Translations under genes and position numbers: made by a program
Shown: piece by piece, positions 1-6,150 of the stretch
How positions within the stretch are numbered: the first letter of the stretch is position 1
How the letters are laid out: each line of letters opens with the position of its first letter
NCBI GenBank assembly: GCA_964514665.1
Contig: CAZESH010000107.1
Location: forward strand, 1-12,601
Source: CAZESH01 sp964514665
Lineage (GTDB): Bacteria; Bacillota; Bacilli; Paenibacillales; KCTC-25726
Reading direction: 5' to 3'
Length of the DNA stretch: 12,601 nucleotides
The notes under the pieces: generated by a model
The model's database searches: none
Told to the model about the DNA's origin: nothing
The model's input: the letters and a program-made list of their open reading frames with translations, nothing else

Positions 1-148
1 AAGAACCATCGAAGCATATGCTAAAAAGCGAAGATCTCCGACTTTCATGGTTCTAGGTCTCTCAGCCTCTCCCTTATGCGACGGAAAGCAAAGTCACCCG
101 AATCGGAACCCTCGCCTCTCTTTTTATGGCAATCTGGTAGCTCTTCGC
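1..148 (-). ncRNA. Possible structured leader RNA, family not recognised
   Basis: This non-coding stretch carries several pairings. GCGAAGA at 28-34 is the exact complement of TCTTCGC at 142-148 and could close a domain of about 120 nt. GACTTT at 40-45 complements AAAGTC at 90-95. GGTTC at 49-53 can pair with GAACC at 106-110 or, as part of an 8-bp match (47-54), with AGAACCAT at 2-9. These last two pairings exclude each other, as in a riboswitch or attenuator. On the minus strand it would follow the terminator at 222-250 and lead into a gene left of the window. I compared it by eye with the common riboswitch consensus motifs (TPP, SAM, lysine, FMN, c-di-AMP, M-box, guanidine, glycine) and found no convincing match. 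Strand and function are inferred. Confidence 0.3.
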
Positions 149-221
149 GCTTAAACCTTCATATACAATAATTTGCACTATTCGATTCCCGAAAACTTAT
201 AAATTCTTATGTGGTAAGAAA

Positions 222-250
222 GGGTTGTCCGATTATTATTCGGACAACCC
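222..250 (-). terminator. Rho-independent terminator after the 98-aa gene
   Basis: A perfect 11-bp inverted repeat (GGGTTGTCCGA / TCGGACAACCC) surrounds a 7-nt loop and starts seven bases after the stop codon of the 98-residue gene. On the minus strand it is followed by TTTCTT. On the plus strand CTTTCTTTT follows, and the flanks can extend the stem with one bulged C, so it may work in both directions. It marks the end of the regulator-ferredoxin-RidA-unknown operon. Confidence 0.85.
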
Positions 251-257
251 CTTTCTT

Positions 258-554
258 TTACAGCTTCACTATTTTGTTGTCTTCATCCGTATTCAATTCG
301 TAAATTTCCTTCTCGATCTCTTCCGTCGTGGCAAACTTGGGAAATACCTTAATCGGAATACTGTTGTCCGGGAACACCTCGGAAACGCCCTGAATCAATA
401 TTCTCGTATCCTGACTTTTAATTTTGCATATCGTGAATGTAGTTCTTTTTTTGCCGAAAAAATAGTATTCGTAATCCGCCACCTTCTCCAAATCGGGATT
501 TTCGCTAGCCGTATGGAAACGAGAATTCGAGGATAATAAAATATAATCGCCCAT
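258..554 (-). CDS. Small hypothetical protein, last gene of the GntR operon
   Basis: This encodes a 98-residue soluble protein that I do not recognise. It has no signal peptide, membrane segment or metal motif. The N-terminal half is rich in aromatic and basic residues (YEYYFFGKKR around 28-37) and the C-terminal third is acidic (TTEEIEKEIYELNTDEDNK, about 76-94), which suggests a small mixed alpha/beta fold. The ATG is preceded by GGAGGG at a 9-nt distance, so translation is well supported. The gene follows the RidA gene by 51 bp on the same strand with no terminator between, and a strong terminator follows it. It is therefore probably co-transcribed with the regulator, ferredoxin and RidA genes and could be an accessory factor of the same system. 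No function is claimed. Confidence 0.7.
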   Translation of the reverse strand: MGDYILLSSNSRFHTASENPDLEKVADYEYYFFGKKRTTFTICKIKSQDTRILIQGVSEVFPDNSIPIKVFPKFATTEEIEKEIYELNTDEDNKIVKL

Positions 555-605
555 GTCTGTTAACCCTCCATTTTCATGATAGTTTATAATTCATTGATCT
601 CCCGG

Positions 606-1079
606 TCATTCATAGCGAACGATCAGCTCCACTTCCACCGAAGCACCGCCAGGCAAGGAAGCGACCCCTACTGCAGAACGCGCATGCGCGCCGCGATCGC
701 CGAAAACCTCAACGAGCAAGTCGGAAGCGCCGTTTAGCACGTAAGAATGCTCGGCAAAATCGGAATCGGCTTGAATGTACCCGGTCATTTTCATAATGCC
801 GCTCACCCGCTCCAAATCACCGAGCGCCGAACGAATGGCATTCAACTGGTTTACCATACACAATCTGGCCGCCTGATACCCTTCTTCCCTTGTTCGCTCA
901 CGGCCCAATGCGCCCGTATATTGCAGCACGCCGTTGTACTTGGGCGTCATTCCGCTCAAATACAAAAAAGAAGAACTCAGCGTAAAAGGCTGATAATTTC
1001 CGGCCGGCTTCGGGGGAGAATCCAGCCGCAGGTTCAATGCTGCAAGCTTCGACTCCACACTGTCTTGGTTCAGCGGCAA
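606..1079 (-). CDS. RidA/YjgF-YER057c-UK114 family protein
   Basis: This 157-residue protein belongs to the Rid superfamily, longer than the ~125-aa archetype because of an N-terminal extension. Visible family features are FLYLSGMTP (38-46), the helix following the REEGYQAAR segment (64-72), and ARSAVGVASLPGGASVEVE near the C terminus (133-151). R134 fits the conserved arginine that binds the substrate carboxylate in RidA deaminases. Such proteins hydrolyse reactive imines/enamines to carbonyl plus ammonia; some subgroups have other roles. The start is TTG at 1079, placed 7 nt after a perfect AGGAGG. This Shine-Dalgarno overlaps the end of the ferredoxin gene (14-bp gap), so the two are probably coupled. 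In this context it could remove an imine formed by amine oxidation; that role is inference. Confidence 0.9.
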   Translation of the reverse strand: MPLNQDSVESKLAALNLRLDSPPKPAGNYQPFTLSSSFLYLSGMTPKYNGVLQYTGALGRERTREEGYQAARLCMVNQLNAIRSALGDLERVSGIMKMTGYIQADSDFAEHSYVLNGASDLLVEVFGDRGAHARSAVGVASLPGGASVEVELIVRYE

Positions 1080-1093
1080 GCGAATTCCTCCTC

Positions 1094-1378
1094 TTATTCC
1101 TGGGAAATCTCTATATCATCTTGTATATACAGCTGACAGGTCAAACGGTAACCGTCATTCAACTTTTCACCCAGCATTTTGTTTTCCTTCCAGTTCGGTT
1201 CGGGCAGACCTTCACCGCCGGAAAGCACCTTGATCATGCAGCGGGTGCATTTGCCCATGCCGCAGCCGTATTTCAGATGGGGGAATTTCTTGATTCCGGC
1301 CAGTACCACCAAATTGCTTCCGGCTTCCACCTCTTGCTGGTAAACTTGATCCTCACGGTGCAGCTTTACAATGGGCAT
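1094..1378 (-). CDS. [2Fe-2S] ferredoxin, plant/adrenodoxin type
   Basis: This 94-residue electron carrier has the cluster ligands C39, C44, C47 and C81 (C-x4-C-x2-C-x33-C) in the contexts YGCGMGKCTRC and LTCQ, as expected for a 2Fe-2S ferredoxin fold. The frame is open to a TTG at 1414, but I chose the ATG at 1378. GGAGGGAGG lies just upstream with the proper spacing and would be inside the coding region of the longer form. The gene sits 47 bp after the GntR gene and 14 bp before the RidA gene, all on one strand. No reductase gene is visible, so it must be reduced by an enzyme encoded elsewhere. A natural partner here is the di-iron HDO encoded at 5330-6040, which would need reducing equivalents; that link is inferred. 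Confidence 0.93.
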   Translation of the reverse strand: MPIVKLHREDQVYQQEVEAGSNLVVLAGIKKFPHLKYGCGMGKCTRCMIKVLSGGEGLPEPNWKENKMLGEKLNDGYRLTCQLYIQDDIEISQE

Positions 1379-1425
1379 ACCCACCTGCCTCCCTCCATCT
1401 TCTGAATGCGTCAATGCTGCTTGTT

Positions 1426-2103
1426 TTATCCTTTGTTAAGAGCTTCCATATAAGCCTTTTTGGAATTCTCCACATGAATTTTGGTAAAATGCTCGGCCAA
1501 TTCGGCCTCGCCGTCGCGGACCGCTTTGGCCAAATCGCGATGTTCCTCCATCGCCTTGCGCATCCGGCCGGGAAGCTCGTAGCCCAAATGGACAAAGGCG
1601 CGGATGTAATCCGACAAGCCGTCCAGCATTTGCGTCAAACGAGGACTCCGTGCGGCCCGGCAAATGACGTCATTGATTTTGAAATGGAACTTCCAATGCT
1701 CTTCTTTAAAAATCGGAGAAGCCAAAGCTTCTTCAATTTCTGCAATGATCTCGGTAAGCTCCTGCCTCTGCGACGGTTCCGCATGCTGTGCGGCCAGCTT
1801 CATGGCCAAGCTTTCCAAGGAGGAAAGAATCGTGAAAATTTCGATCACTTCCTCCGGAGACAGCTTGGATACGACTACTCCTTTGCGCGGCAGTGTTTTG
1901 ACAAAGCCCTGCGATTCGAGCCTGAACAAGGCTTCGCGAATCGGAGTCCGGCTTACGTTCAGCTGATCGGCCAATTCACGTTCAATAATGCGTTCGCCCG
2001 ATTTAAATACGCCTTGTACAATCGCTTGTTTAACATACTGATACACTTTATCGCGGATGGGACTTAATTCTTCATCGTTCCAAATGAACGGCGCCTCTGG
2101 CAT
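1426..2103 (-). CDS. GntR-family transcriptional regulator, FCD (FadR) subfamily
   Basis: This 225-residue protein has an N-terminal winged helix-turn-helix (about 13-80; ERELADQLNVSRTPIREAL then RKGVVV in the wing) and a C-terminal all-helical FCD ligand domain (about 85-215). Probable metal ligands in the FCD domain are H140 (KFHF), H188 (EEHRD) and H205 or H210. The position that is normally Asp in D-x3-H is His here (H136). The frame extends to a TTG at 2118, but the ATG at 2103 has a better-placed GGGGG, so I prefer it. The start codon lies inside a GGCATA-N3-TATACC palindrome matching operators at the catabolic promoters, which suggests autoregulation. A weak sigma-A promoter is visible at 2134-2163. 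FCD regulators usually sense carboxylates or amino acids; the ligand is unknown. Confidence 0.95.
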   Translation of the reverse strand: MPEAPFIWNDEELSPIRDKVYQYVKQAIVQGVFKSGERIIERELADQLNVSRTPIREALFRLESQGFVKTLPRKGVVVSKLSPEEVIEIFTILSSLESLAMKLAAQHAEPSQRQELTEIIAEIEEALASPIFKEEHWKFHFKINDVICRAARSPRLTQMLDGLSDYIRAFVHLGYELPGRMRKAMEEHRDLAKAVRDGEAELAEHFTKIHVENSKKAYMEALNKG

Positions 2104-2116
2104 ACGGTATACCCCC
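2096..2116 (-). promoter_or_regulatory. Predicted GntR operator overlapping the gntR start codon
   Basis: The core GGCATA-CGG-TATACC (2099-2113) matches the GGTATA-N3-TATACC palindrome at 6090-6110 in 11 of 12 arm positions. Over 21 bp it matches at 14 positions by eye. It covers the ATG at 2101-2103 and abuts the GGGGG ribosome site, so bound protein could block transcription just past the start site. This is the weakest of the five sites in its flanks. Confidence 0.5.
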
Positions 2117-2133
2117 AATTGATATTTCCTTTA

Positions 2134-2163
2134 AGTGTAATCTAAAAGATGACGTATTTTCAA
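2134..2163 (-). promoter_or_regulatory. Possible sigma-A promoter of the GntR operon
   Basis: On the minus strand TTGAAA (2158-2163) is followed after 18 nt by TACACT (2134-2139), 5/6 and 4/6 matches to the sigma-A consensus. Transcription would start near 2127, about 25 nt before the chosen ATG, and would run into the operator at 2096-2116. The -10 element is weak, and read-through from the ChrA genes is also possible because no terminator is seen after 2190. Confidence 0.35.
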
Positions 2164-2189
2164 CAATCAATTGAGGGACACACCGTTGA

Positions 2190-2720
2190 TTAACCGAGAA
2201 ATAACGCGCCGTACCCCAAGGCCATGCTAATCACAAGCGCGGGGTGAAGCTTCAGCTTTTGCAGGGCGATCATGCTGCCGGCCGAGAGCACTGCCGTTTG
2301 CAGCAGTCCCGACGATTGGTAAGCGCCCTGCAAAAATTGAAAGGCCAGTATGCCGATAAGAACGGCGACAATCGGACGTACCATCCTTGTCATCGCCGTT
2401 ACCTGCGGCGACGACTTGAAAATGTGTATGAACTTGTAAAGAATAATCATCGCGATCGCTGTCGGCAAAATCGTTGCCGCGAGCGCAAGCAATGCTCCTG
2501 CAATTCCGCCCAGCTGATAGCCGATGTAGCCGCCCATCTTCGTGGCAATCGGGCTGGGCAGTGCATTGGCCAGGGCCAGCACTTCTCCGAAAGGCGCCAA
2601 ACCCATCCAGTGGAAATGATTGACCACTTCCTCCTGCAGCAGGGGAATAACCGATGGACCGCCGCCGTACCCCAATAAATTGGAAATGAAAAACGCCCAG
2701 AAGATTTCAAACCACACCAT
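2190..2720 (-). CDS. Half-size ChrA/CHR-family transporter, second of a pair
   Basis: This 176-residue integral membrane protein is a single CHR domain, the short-chain form of the chromate transporter family, with about five or six hydrophobic segments. Family motifs are GYGGGPSVIP (17-26) and NALPSPIATKMGGYIGY (52-68). The usual PGP of the second motif is PSP here. It follows its partner by 21 bp on the same strand with GGGAG before the ATG. Short-chain CHR genes normally come as adjacent pairs whose products insert with opposite topology and work together, as in the B. subtilis ywrA/ywrB pair. Chromate efflux is known for the family, but many members have no tested substrate. Its place at the end of a catabolic operon suggests another anion, which is inference. 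Confidence 0.92.
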   Translation of the reverse strand: MVWFEIFWAFFISNLLGYGGGPSVIPLLQEEVVNHFHWMGLAPFGEVLALANALPSPIATKMGGYIGYQLGGIAGALLALAATILPTAIAMIILYKFIHIFKSSPQVTAMTRMVRPIVAVLIGILAFQFLQGAYQSSGLLQTAVLSAGSMIALQKLKLHPALVISMALGYGALFLG

Positions 2721-2741
2721 GCTTGACAGCTCCCGTCCGGA

Positions 2742-3323
2742 TCATCCTGTTTTTCTCCGTTTTCTTGCAGAGGCCGTCGATTCGATAAAGGCGTAGGCTA
2801 GCGCAATACCAATAACCAATCCGGGATTTAGATTCAGCAGCACCAGTGCAATTAGCGAAAGCGACATCAGCAGTATCGTTCTGCCCTTCGTCTGACTGTT
2901 CCACGCCTTTTTGAAAAAATCGTAGGCCAGCACTCCCATCATTACGCCGATTACCGGTTGAATGCCGTGCGTCATGCCGCCGACAATACCGGAATCCTTC
3001 AATTTGTAAATGAACCCCAGCAGCAGAATCATAGCGGCCAGAACGGGGATAACCATGGCGGAAATAGCGATAAGTGAGCCTGCCGAGCCTTTCACCTTAT
3101 AGCCGATGTAGCCGGCCATTTTCGTGGCAATCGGTCCCGGCAAAGCATTCCCCATCGCAAGCACGTCGGAAAAATCCTCATCCGTCATCCATCCATGCTT
3201 TTTAACGGCTTCCGCATGGACAAGCGGAATCATCGCGGGACCGCCCCCGTATCCCAGCAATCCGATTCTGAAGAAAGCGGTAAACAGCTTCCAATATTCC
3301 TTCTTCCCGCTGTCTCCCGTCAT
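2742..3323 (-). CDS. Half-size ChrA/CHR-family transporter, first of a pair
   Basis: This 193-residue membrane protein is the other half of the split CHR transporter. Motifs are GYGGGPAMIP (24-33) and NALPGPIATKMAGYIGY (59-75), followed by hydrophobic helices rich in I, L and A and a basic tail (ARKRRK). It keeps the canonical PGP, in contrast to PSP in its partner. Its ATG overlaps the stop codon of the GlcG-like gene as ATGA (3320-3323). There is no good ribosome site upstream, so translation very probably depends on coupling to the preceding gene. This tight link ties the transporter to the HDO-aldehyde dehydrogenase operon rather than to a stress-inducible chromate resistance unit. The substrate cannot be deduced. 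Confidence 0.92.
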   Translation of the reverse strand: MTGDSGKKEYWKLFTAFFRIGLLGYGGGPAMIPLVHAEAVKKHGWMTDEDFSDVLAMGNALPGPIATKMAGYIGYKVKGSAGSLIAISAMVIPVLAAMILLLGFIYKLKDSGIVGGMTHGIQPVIGVMMGVLAYDFFKKAWNSQTKGRTILLMSLSLIALVLLNLNPGLVIGIALAYAFIESTASARKRRKTG

Positions 3324-3793
3324 CTTTTGATATCGGCCTGCGTAACCACTTCATATTCGCCGCCCAAATGCTGCTGCAGCGCCTTGAGTGCAGCCGTACC
3401 GACCGCCGTATCCTGCTCGCCGTTTCCTCCGCTGATTCCTATGCCGCCCACAACTTCATCATTCACGACAATGGGAAAGCCGCCTACGAAAATGGCGAAC
3501 TTGCCGGGAATCATCACATGAATGCCGAAGGCTTCGCCGGTTGTCGCCGCCGGTCCTCCCGATTGGTTGAACAAATGGGTGGAGCGCTTGTGTCCGCTGG
3601 CCGTGAACGCTTTGGCCATGGCAATCTCGGGGCCGGTAATGCGTCCGCCGTCCATTCGCTCCATGGCGATCACATATCCGCCGTCATCTACGATGCAGAT
3701 GGTTTCAAGCGCTTTAACTTCGGCAGCGGCTTGCTTTGCCGCTTCCATCATCACTTTCGCTTCATTCAGTTCCAATTTAAGAACCCGCTTCAT
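3320..3793 (-). CDS. GlcG/HbpS-like protein (DUF336 family)
   Basis: This 157-residue protein of the GlcG/HbpS/PduO-C family has the typical CIVDDGGYVIAMERMDG (33-49), the KAFTA segment (61-65) and GGFPIVVNDEVVGGIGISGG (104-123). The family folds as an alpha/beta, often octameric protein. Some members bind haem (HbpS, the PduO C-terminal domain), while others sit in glycolate, diol or aromatic catabolic operons without a proven role. The frame is open to 3883, but the ATG at 3793 has GGAGG at 8 nt and avoids overlap with the upstream gene. It lies 31 bp after the aldehyde dehydrogenase and overlaps the first ChrA gene by four bases. It could be an accessory or cofactor-handling protein of this pathway; I see no residue pattern that settles this. 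Confidence 0.9.
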   Translation of the reverse strand: MKRVLKLELNEAKVMMEAAKQAAAEVKALETICIVDDGGYVIAMERMDGGRITGPEIAMAKAFTASGHKRSTHLFNQSGGPAATTGEAFGIHVMIPGKFAIFVGGFPIVVNDEVVGGIGISGGNGEQDTAVGTAALKALQQHLGGEYEVVTQADIKR

Positions 3794-3824
3794 TGCCTTT
3801 CCTCCATATCTTCGATCGTTTACA

Positions 3825-5306
3825 TCAATACTTGGTTGTTTGCAAACCGTGATAGACGGTTTTGATCTGCAAATAAAAATCAAGTGCTGCCCGGCCCGAC
3901 TCGCGGAAGGTCGCAGTACTGGACATCTTGATTCCTCCGAACGGAGCGTTATAGGCTACGCCGGTTGTCGGACGGTTGATCTTGACCATGCCGCTTTGCA
4001 TATTCCGGACAAAATACTGCATGCGATCGGAATCGTTGGTGCAGATCGAAGCGGATAACCCATATTCCACGTCATTGGCAATCTCGATCGCTTCCTTGAA
4101 GCTGGAAACGCGGATAACGGAAATAACCGGGCCGAAGATTTCTTCCTGGGCAATTGTCATCCCCGTCGTCACATTCGTGAATATCGCCGGGCTCATATAA
4201 TAACCTTGCCCGTAGACACCGCCGGTAATCCGCTTCCCTCCGGCAACCAGCTTGGCCCCTTCAGCCTTGCCGATTTCCACATAGGAGAGCACGCTCTTCA
4301 TTTGACTGTCATTGGCCAGCGGACCAACTTCCGTCTCACCCGCAAGCCCGCTTCCGATGACCAGCGCTTTCGTCTTGGCCACCAGCTTTTCCACAAACAG
4401 GTCATGCACCTCATTCATCACAATCACTCGGCTTGTCCCCGTACAAGCTTGTCCGGTCAAGTCATAGCCGCCTTTGATCGTCAGCTCGACTGCATGGTCG
4501 AGATCGGCATCCTCGAGCACAACCAGCGGATTTTTGCCGCCAAGCTCCAGCTGCACCCGTGTTGACAAGCGAACGGAGCGGTTGATTTTCTCCCCTGCTG
4601 CTGTTGAACCGGTGAATGTTACCGCTTTGACGGCAGGGTGAGTAACCAACGGCACTCCCGTTTTCGAAGCCGATCCGGTAACGAAATTGAGAACGCCTGC
4701 GGGAAGCCCCGCATCGTGCAGCGCCTCTGCAAGCCGATAAGCAATCAGCGGCGTATCCGATGCCGGTTTGAATACTACGGTATTGCCGGTAGCAAGCGCC
4801 GGCGCAATCTTGCGGGCGGGAATGGAAAGCGGGAAATTCCACGGCGTGATGACGGTCACCACGCCCAGCGGTTCTTTTCTTGTATAAACCAAAGTGGAGG
4901 CATCGTCGGACGGAAGCGTATCCCCTGCCACATTCAAACCTTCGGAGGCATAGTAACGCAGCGTCAGCGCCGAGCGTTTTACTTCCAAGCGGCTGCTGGC
5001 CAGCGTTTTGCCTTCCTCTCTTGTCAATTCCTGCGCATTTCGTTCCAGATATGTTTCCAATAAATCGGCTGCCTTATAGAGGATTTCCGCCCTTTTGCTC
5101 GGCGCTGTAACCTTCCAGGTCTGGAAAGCGCGGTTCGCGGATTCCATCGCCATTATGACATCCTGCTCGTCCGATGCCTGAAAACGCCCGACGATATCCG
5201 TCACATCAGCGGGATTGATGCTCTCGAAGGTTTGACCGCTGACGGATGCCGTCCATTGCCCGTTAATCAAATTGTTGAATGTTTGCACTGCAGTGTTTAT
5301 CGCCAT
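3825..5306 (-). CDS. NAD(P)+-dependent aldehyde dehydrogenase, ketoglutarate-semialdehyde-DH-like
   Basis: This full-length 493-residue aldehyde dehydrogenase superfamily enzyme has all catalytic features: PWNFP with N157, cofactor-contacting K180, FTGSTAAG (231-238), E254 in LELGGKNP, nucleophile C288 in GQACTG, and EEIFGP with E389. After FKPA the position that is Glu in NAD-specific enzymes is S183, which favours NADP+ use. The N terminus (INGQW, SINPADVTDIVG) and C-terminal region (GMVKINRPTTGV, APFGGIKMSS, KTVYHG) resemble alpha-ketoglutaric semialdehyde dehydrogenases such as B. subtilis YcbD, but substrate cannot be fixed by eye. AAGGGG precedes the ATG. The gene starts 23 bp after the HDO gene and is followed 31 bp later by the GlcG-like gene. 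It probably oxidises an aldehyde released upstream in the pathway. Confidence 0.96.
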   Translation of the reverse strand: MAINTAVQTFNNLINGQWTASVSGQTFESINPADVTDIVGRFQASDEQDVIMAMESANRAFQTWKVTAPSKRAEILYKAADLLETYLERNAQELTREEGKTLASSRLEVKRSALTLRYYASEGLNVAGDTLPSDDASTLVYTRKEPLGVVTVITPWNFPLSIPARKIAPALATGNTVVFKPASDTPLIAYRLAEALHDAGLPAGVLNFVTGSASKTGVPLVTHPAVKAVTFTGSTAAGEKINRSVRLSTRVQLELGGKNPLVVLEDADLDHAVELTIKGGYDLTGQACTGTSRVIVMNEVHDLFVEKLVAKTKALVIGSGLAGETEVGPLANDSQMKSVLSYVEIGKAEGAKLVAGGKRITGGVYGQGYYMSPAIFTNVTTGMTIAQEEIFGPVISVIRVSSFKEAIEIANDVEYGLSASICTNDSDRMQYFVRNMQSGMVKINRPTTGVAYNAPFGGIKMSSTATFRESGRAALDFYLQIKTVYHGLQTTKY

Positions 5307-5329
5307 GTTTATCCCCTTCTATATCGATT

Positions 5330-6040
5330 TTACTTGCCGCAAAATTCCCGGGAGATGGCCGCAATGTACATCCTGCGCATTTTCGTCGCCTCTTCCACGA
5401 TTTCGATGCATCTTTGCTGCTCTTCAGGCGTTCTTGCATATTCCAGCACGATTTGATAGCCGCGTTCGCCATGGATTTCGTCGGATACGATATGCAAATC
5501 GAAAAATTCCACCTCTTCATCCGTGAAACCGTATTTTTCCCGCAGCGTCGGCGTTTGTCTGCGATAGATCGCCGGCACTTGCGATTCGAGCCCGACTACC
5601 AGCGCAGCAGTTGCATAGAGGAAATTCTCGCGAAACGCCATGCGATAGCACCAGGATTGCAAACCGATCGTTTCCGGAAGGATATAATCCATCGATTCGA
5701 TCCTTTCGCGAGTCGTCCCGCAGGCTTCACCAAAGCGGATCAAAAGATCGGTATGCCGGTCGCCGCCAAGCTCCTCTTCCCACATGTTCTGCAGCAGGAA
5801 ATCTTTTGCATCCTCGTGGGGGCAATTCGCATAAATATAAGCGAGATAATCGGCAAAAGGACCGACATAAGCATAATGCTGTTCCACCCACCTGGCGAAA
5901 ATTTCTTTTGTCAGCTCTCCGTTCGCCCACATCGTGGTGAATGGCGCTTTGGCCACGGCATTGCCCTCAATGGCTTGTTCCAAGGCATGACGAAACTCCT
6001 CTTTGTTCATCAATCGGGATTGTGCTGTTGTTGTACTCAT
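5330..6040 (-). CDS. Haem-oxygenase-like di-iron oxidase/oxygenase (HDO; PqqC/CADD/TenA fold)
   Basis: This 236-residue all-helical protein of the PqqC/TenA/CADD superfamily has a complete predicted di-iron site: E89, H96, E152, H183, D187 and H190. The spacings E-x6-H and H-x3-D-x2-H (in FDLHIVSDEIHGE) are those of CADD and other HDOs such as UndA and BesC. HDOs activate O2 and perform decarboxylation, C-C or C-N cleavage, N-oxygenation or self-sacrificing chemistry. PqqC has no metal, and TenA thiaminases use Cys/Glu, so those annotations are less likely. AGGAG stands 9 nt before the ATG. It is the first gene of a five-gene operon behind the best operator in the window. The gene order suggests it makes an aldehyde for the next gene's enzyme; the substrate is unknown. 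Confidence 0.9.
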   Translation of the reverse strand: MSTTTAQSRLMNKEEFRHALEQAIEGNAVAKAPFTTMWANGELTKEIFARWVEQHYAYVGPFADYLAYIYANCPHEDAKDFLLQNMWEEELGGDRHTDLLIRFGEACGTTRERIESMDYILPETIGLQSWCYRMAFRENFLYATAALVVGLESQVPAIYRRQTPTLREKYGFTDEEVEFFDLHIVSDEIHGERGYQIVLEYARTPEEQQRCIEIVEEATKMRRMYIAAISREFCGK

Positions 6041-6079
6041 TGCGACTTGCTCCTCTCAATTAAATATTTTGTAAATCAT

Positions 6080-6109
6080 ATTATCATTTTTTGGTATATT
6101 GTATACCAA
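6080..6109 (-). promoter_or_regulatory. Probable sigma-A promoter of the HDO operon
   Basis: On the minus strand TTGGTA (6104-6109) and GATAAT (6080-6085) are separated by 18 nt. The -35 element and most of the spacer lie within the 21-bp palindrome at 6090-6110, a classic geometry for repression by steric block. Transcription would begin near 6073, leaving a leader of about 30 nt with the ribosome site. Confidence 0.6.
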
Positions 6110-6110
6110 A
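6090..6110. promoter_or_regulatory. Perfect 21-bp palindromic operator, GGTATA-N3-TATACC core
   Basis: Arms TTTGGTATA and TATACCAAA are perfect inverted repeats around a central TTG. The form (AT-rich, GTATAC-containing) resembles operators of GntR/FCD proteins such as GntR of B. subtilis and UxuR of E. coli. It is the best copy of a motif repeated at 8331, 10584 and 10813 and, in shorter form, at 2096. The local GntR protein is the obvious candidate ligand; binding is inferred. Confidence 0.8.
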
Positions 6111-6150
6111 TTAAAGATATGGCTTTATTATACTAATCTAGTCCTAGCTG

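Noticed and set aside
1..148. TPP riboswitch, because CTGAGA occurs on the minus strand in this region
   Set aside because: The required partner sequences (ACCCTTTGAACCTGAT and the final GTAGGGA segment) are not present in usable form.
159..173. TATACAATA near 162-170 as a further regulon operator
   Set aside because: Only about 9 of 15 core positions match, mostly in one half, as expected by chance in AT-rich DNA.
1119..1132. TTGTATATACAG inside the ferredoxin gene as another operator
   Set aside because: It lies within coding sequence, lacks the GGTATA arm, and is not near a promoter.
1373..1386. GGGCATACCC at the ferredoxin start as an operator
   Set aside because: It lacks both TATACC arms and the flanking bases do not match; it is mainly the ribosome site and start codon.
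1414..2067. Plus-strand 217-codon frame opposite the GntR gene
   Set aside because: It is the shadow of a well-supported regulator, with no ribosome site or family resemblance.
5330..6040. Thiaminase TenA or PQQ-synthesis PqqC assignment
   Set aside because: The complete di-iron ligand pattern and lack of thiamine or PQQ genes nearby favour an HDO oxidase.
5279..6136. Plus-strand open frame of 285 codons opposite the HDO gene
   Set aside because: It mirrors a gene with a clear family and catalytic residues, covers the operator and promoter, and its translation shows no recognisable motif.
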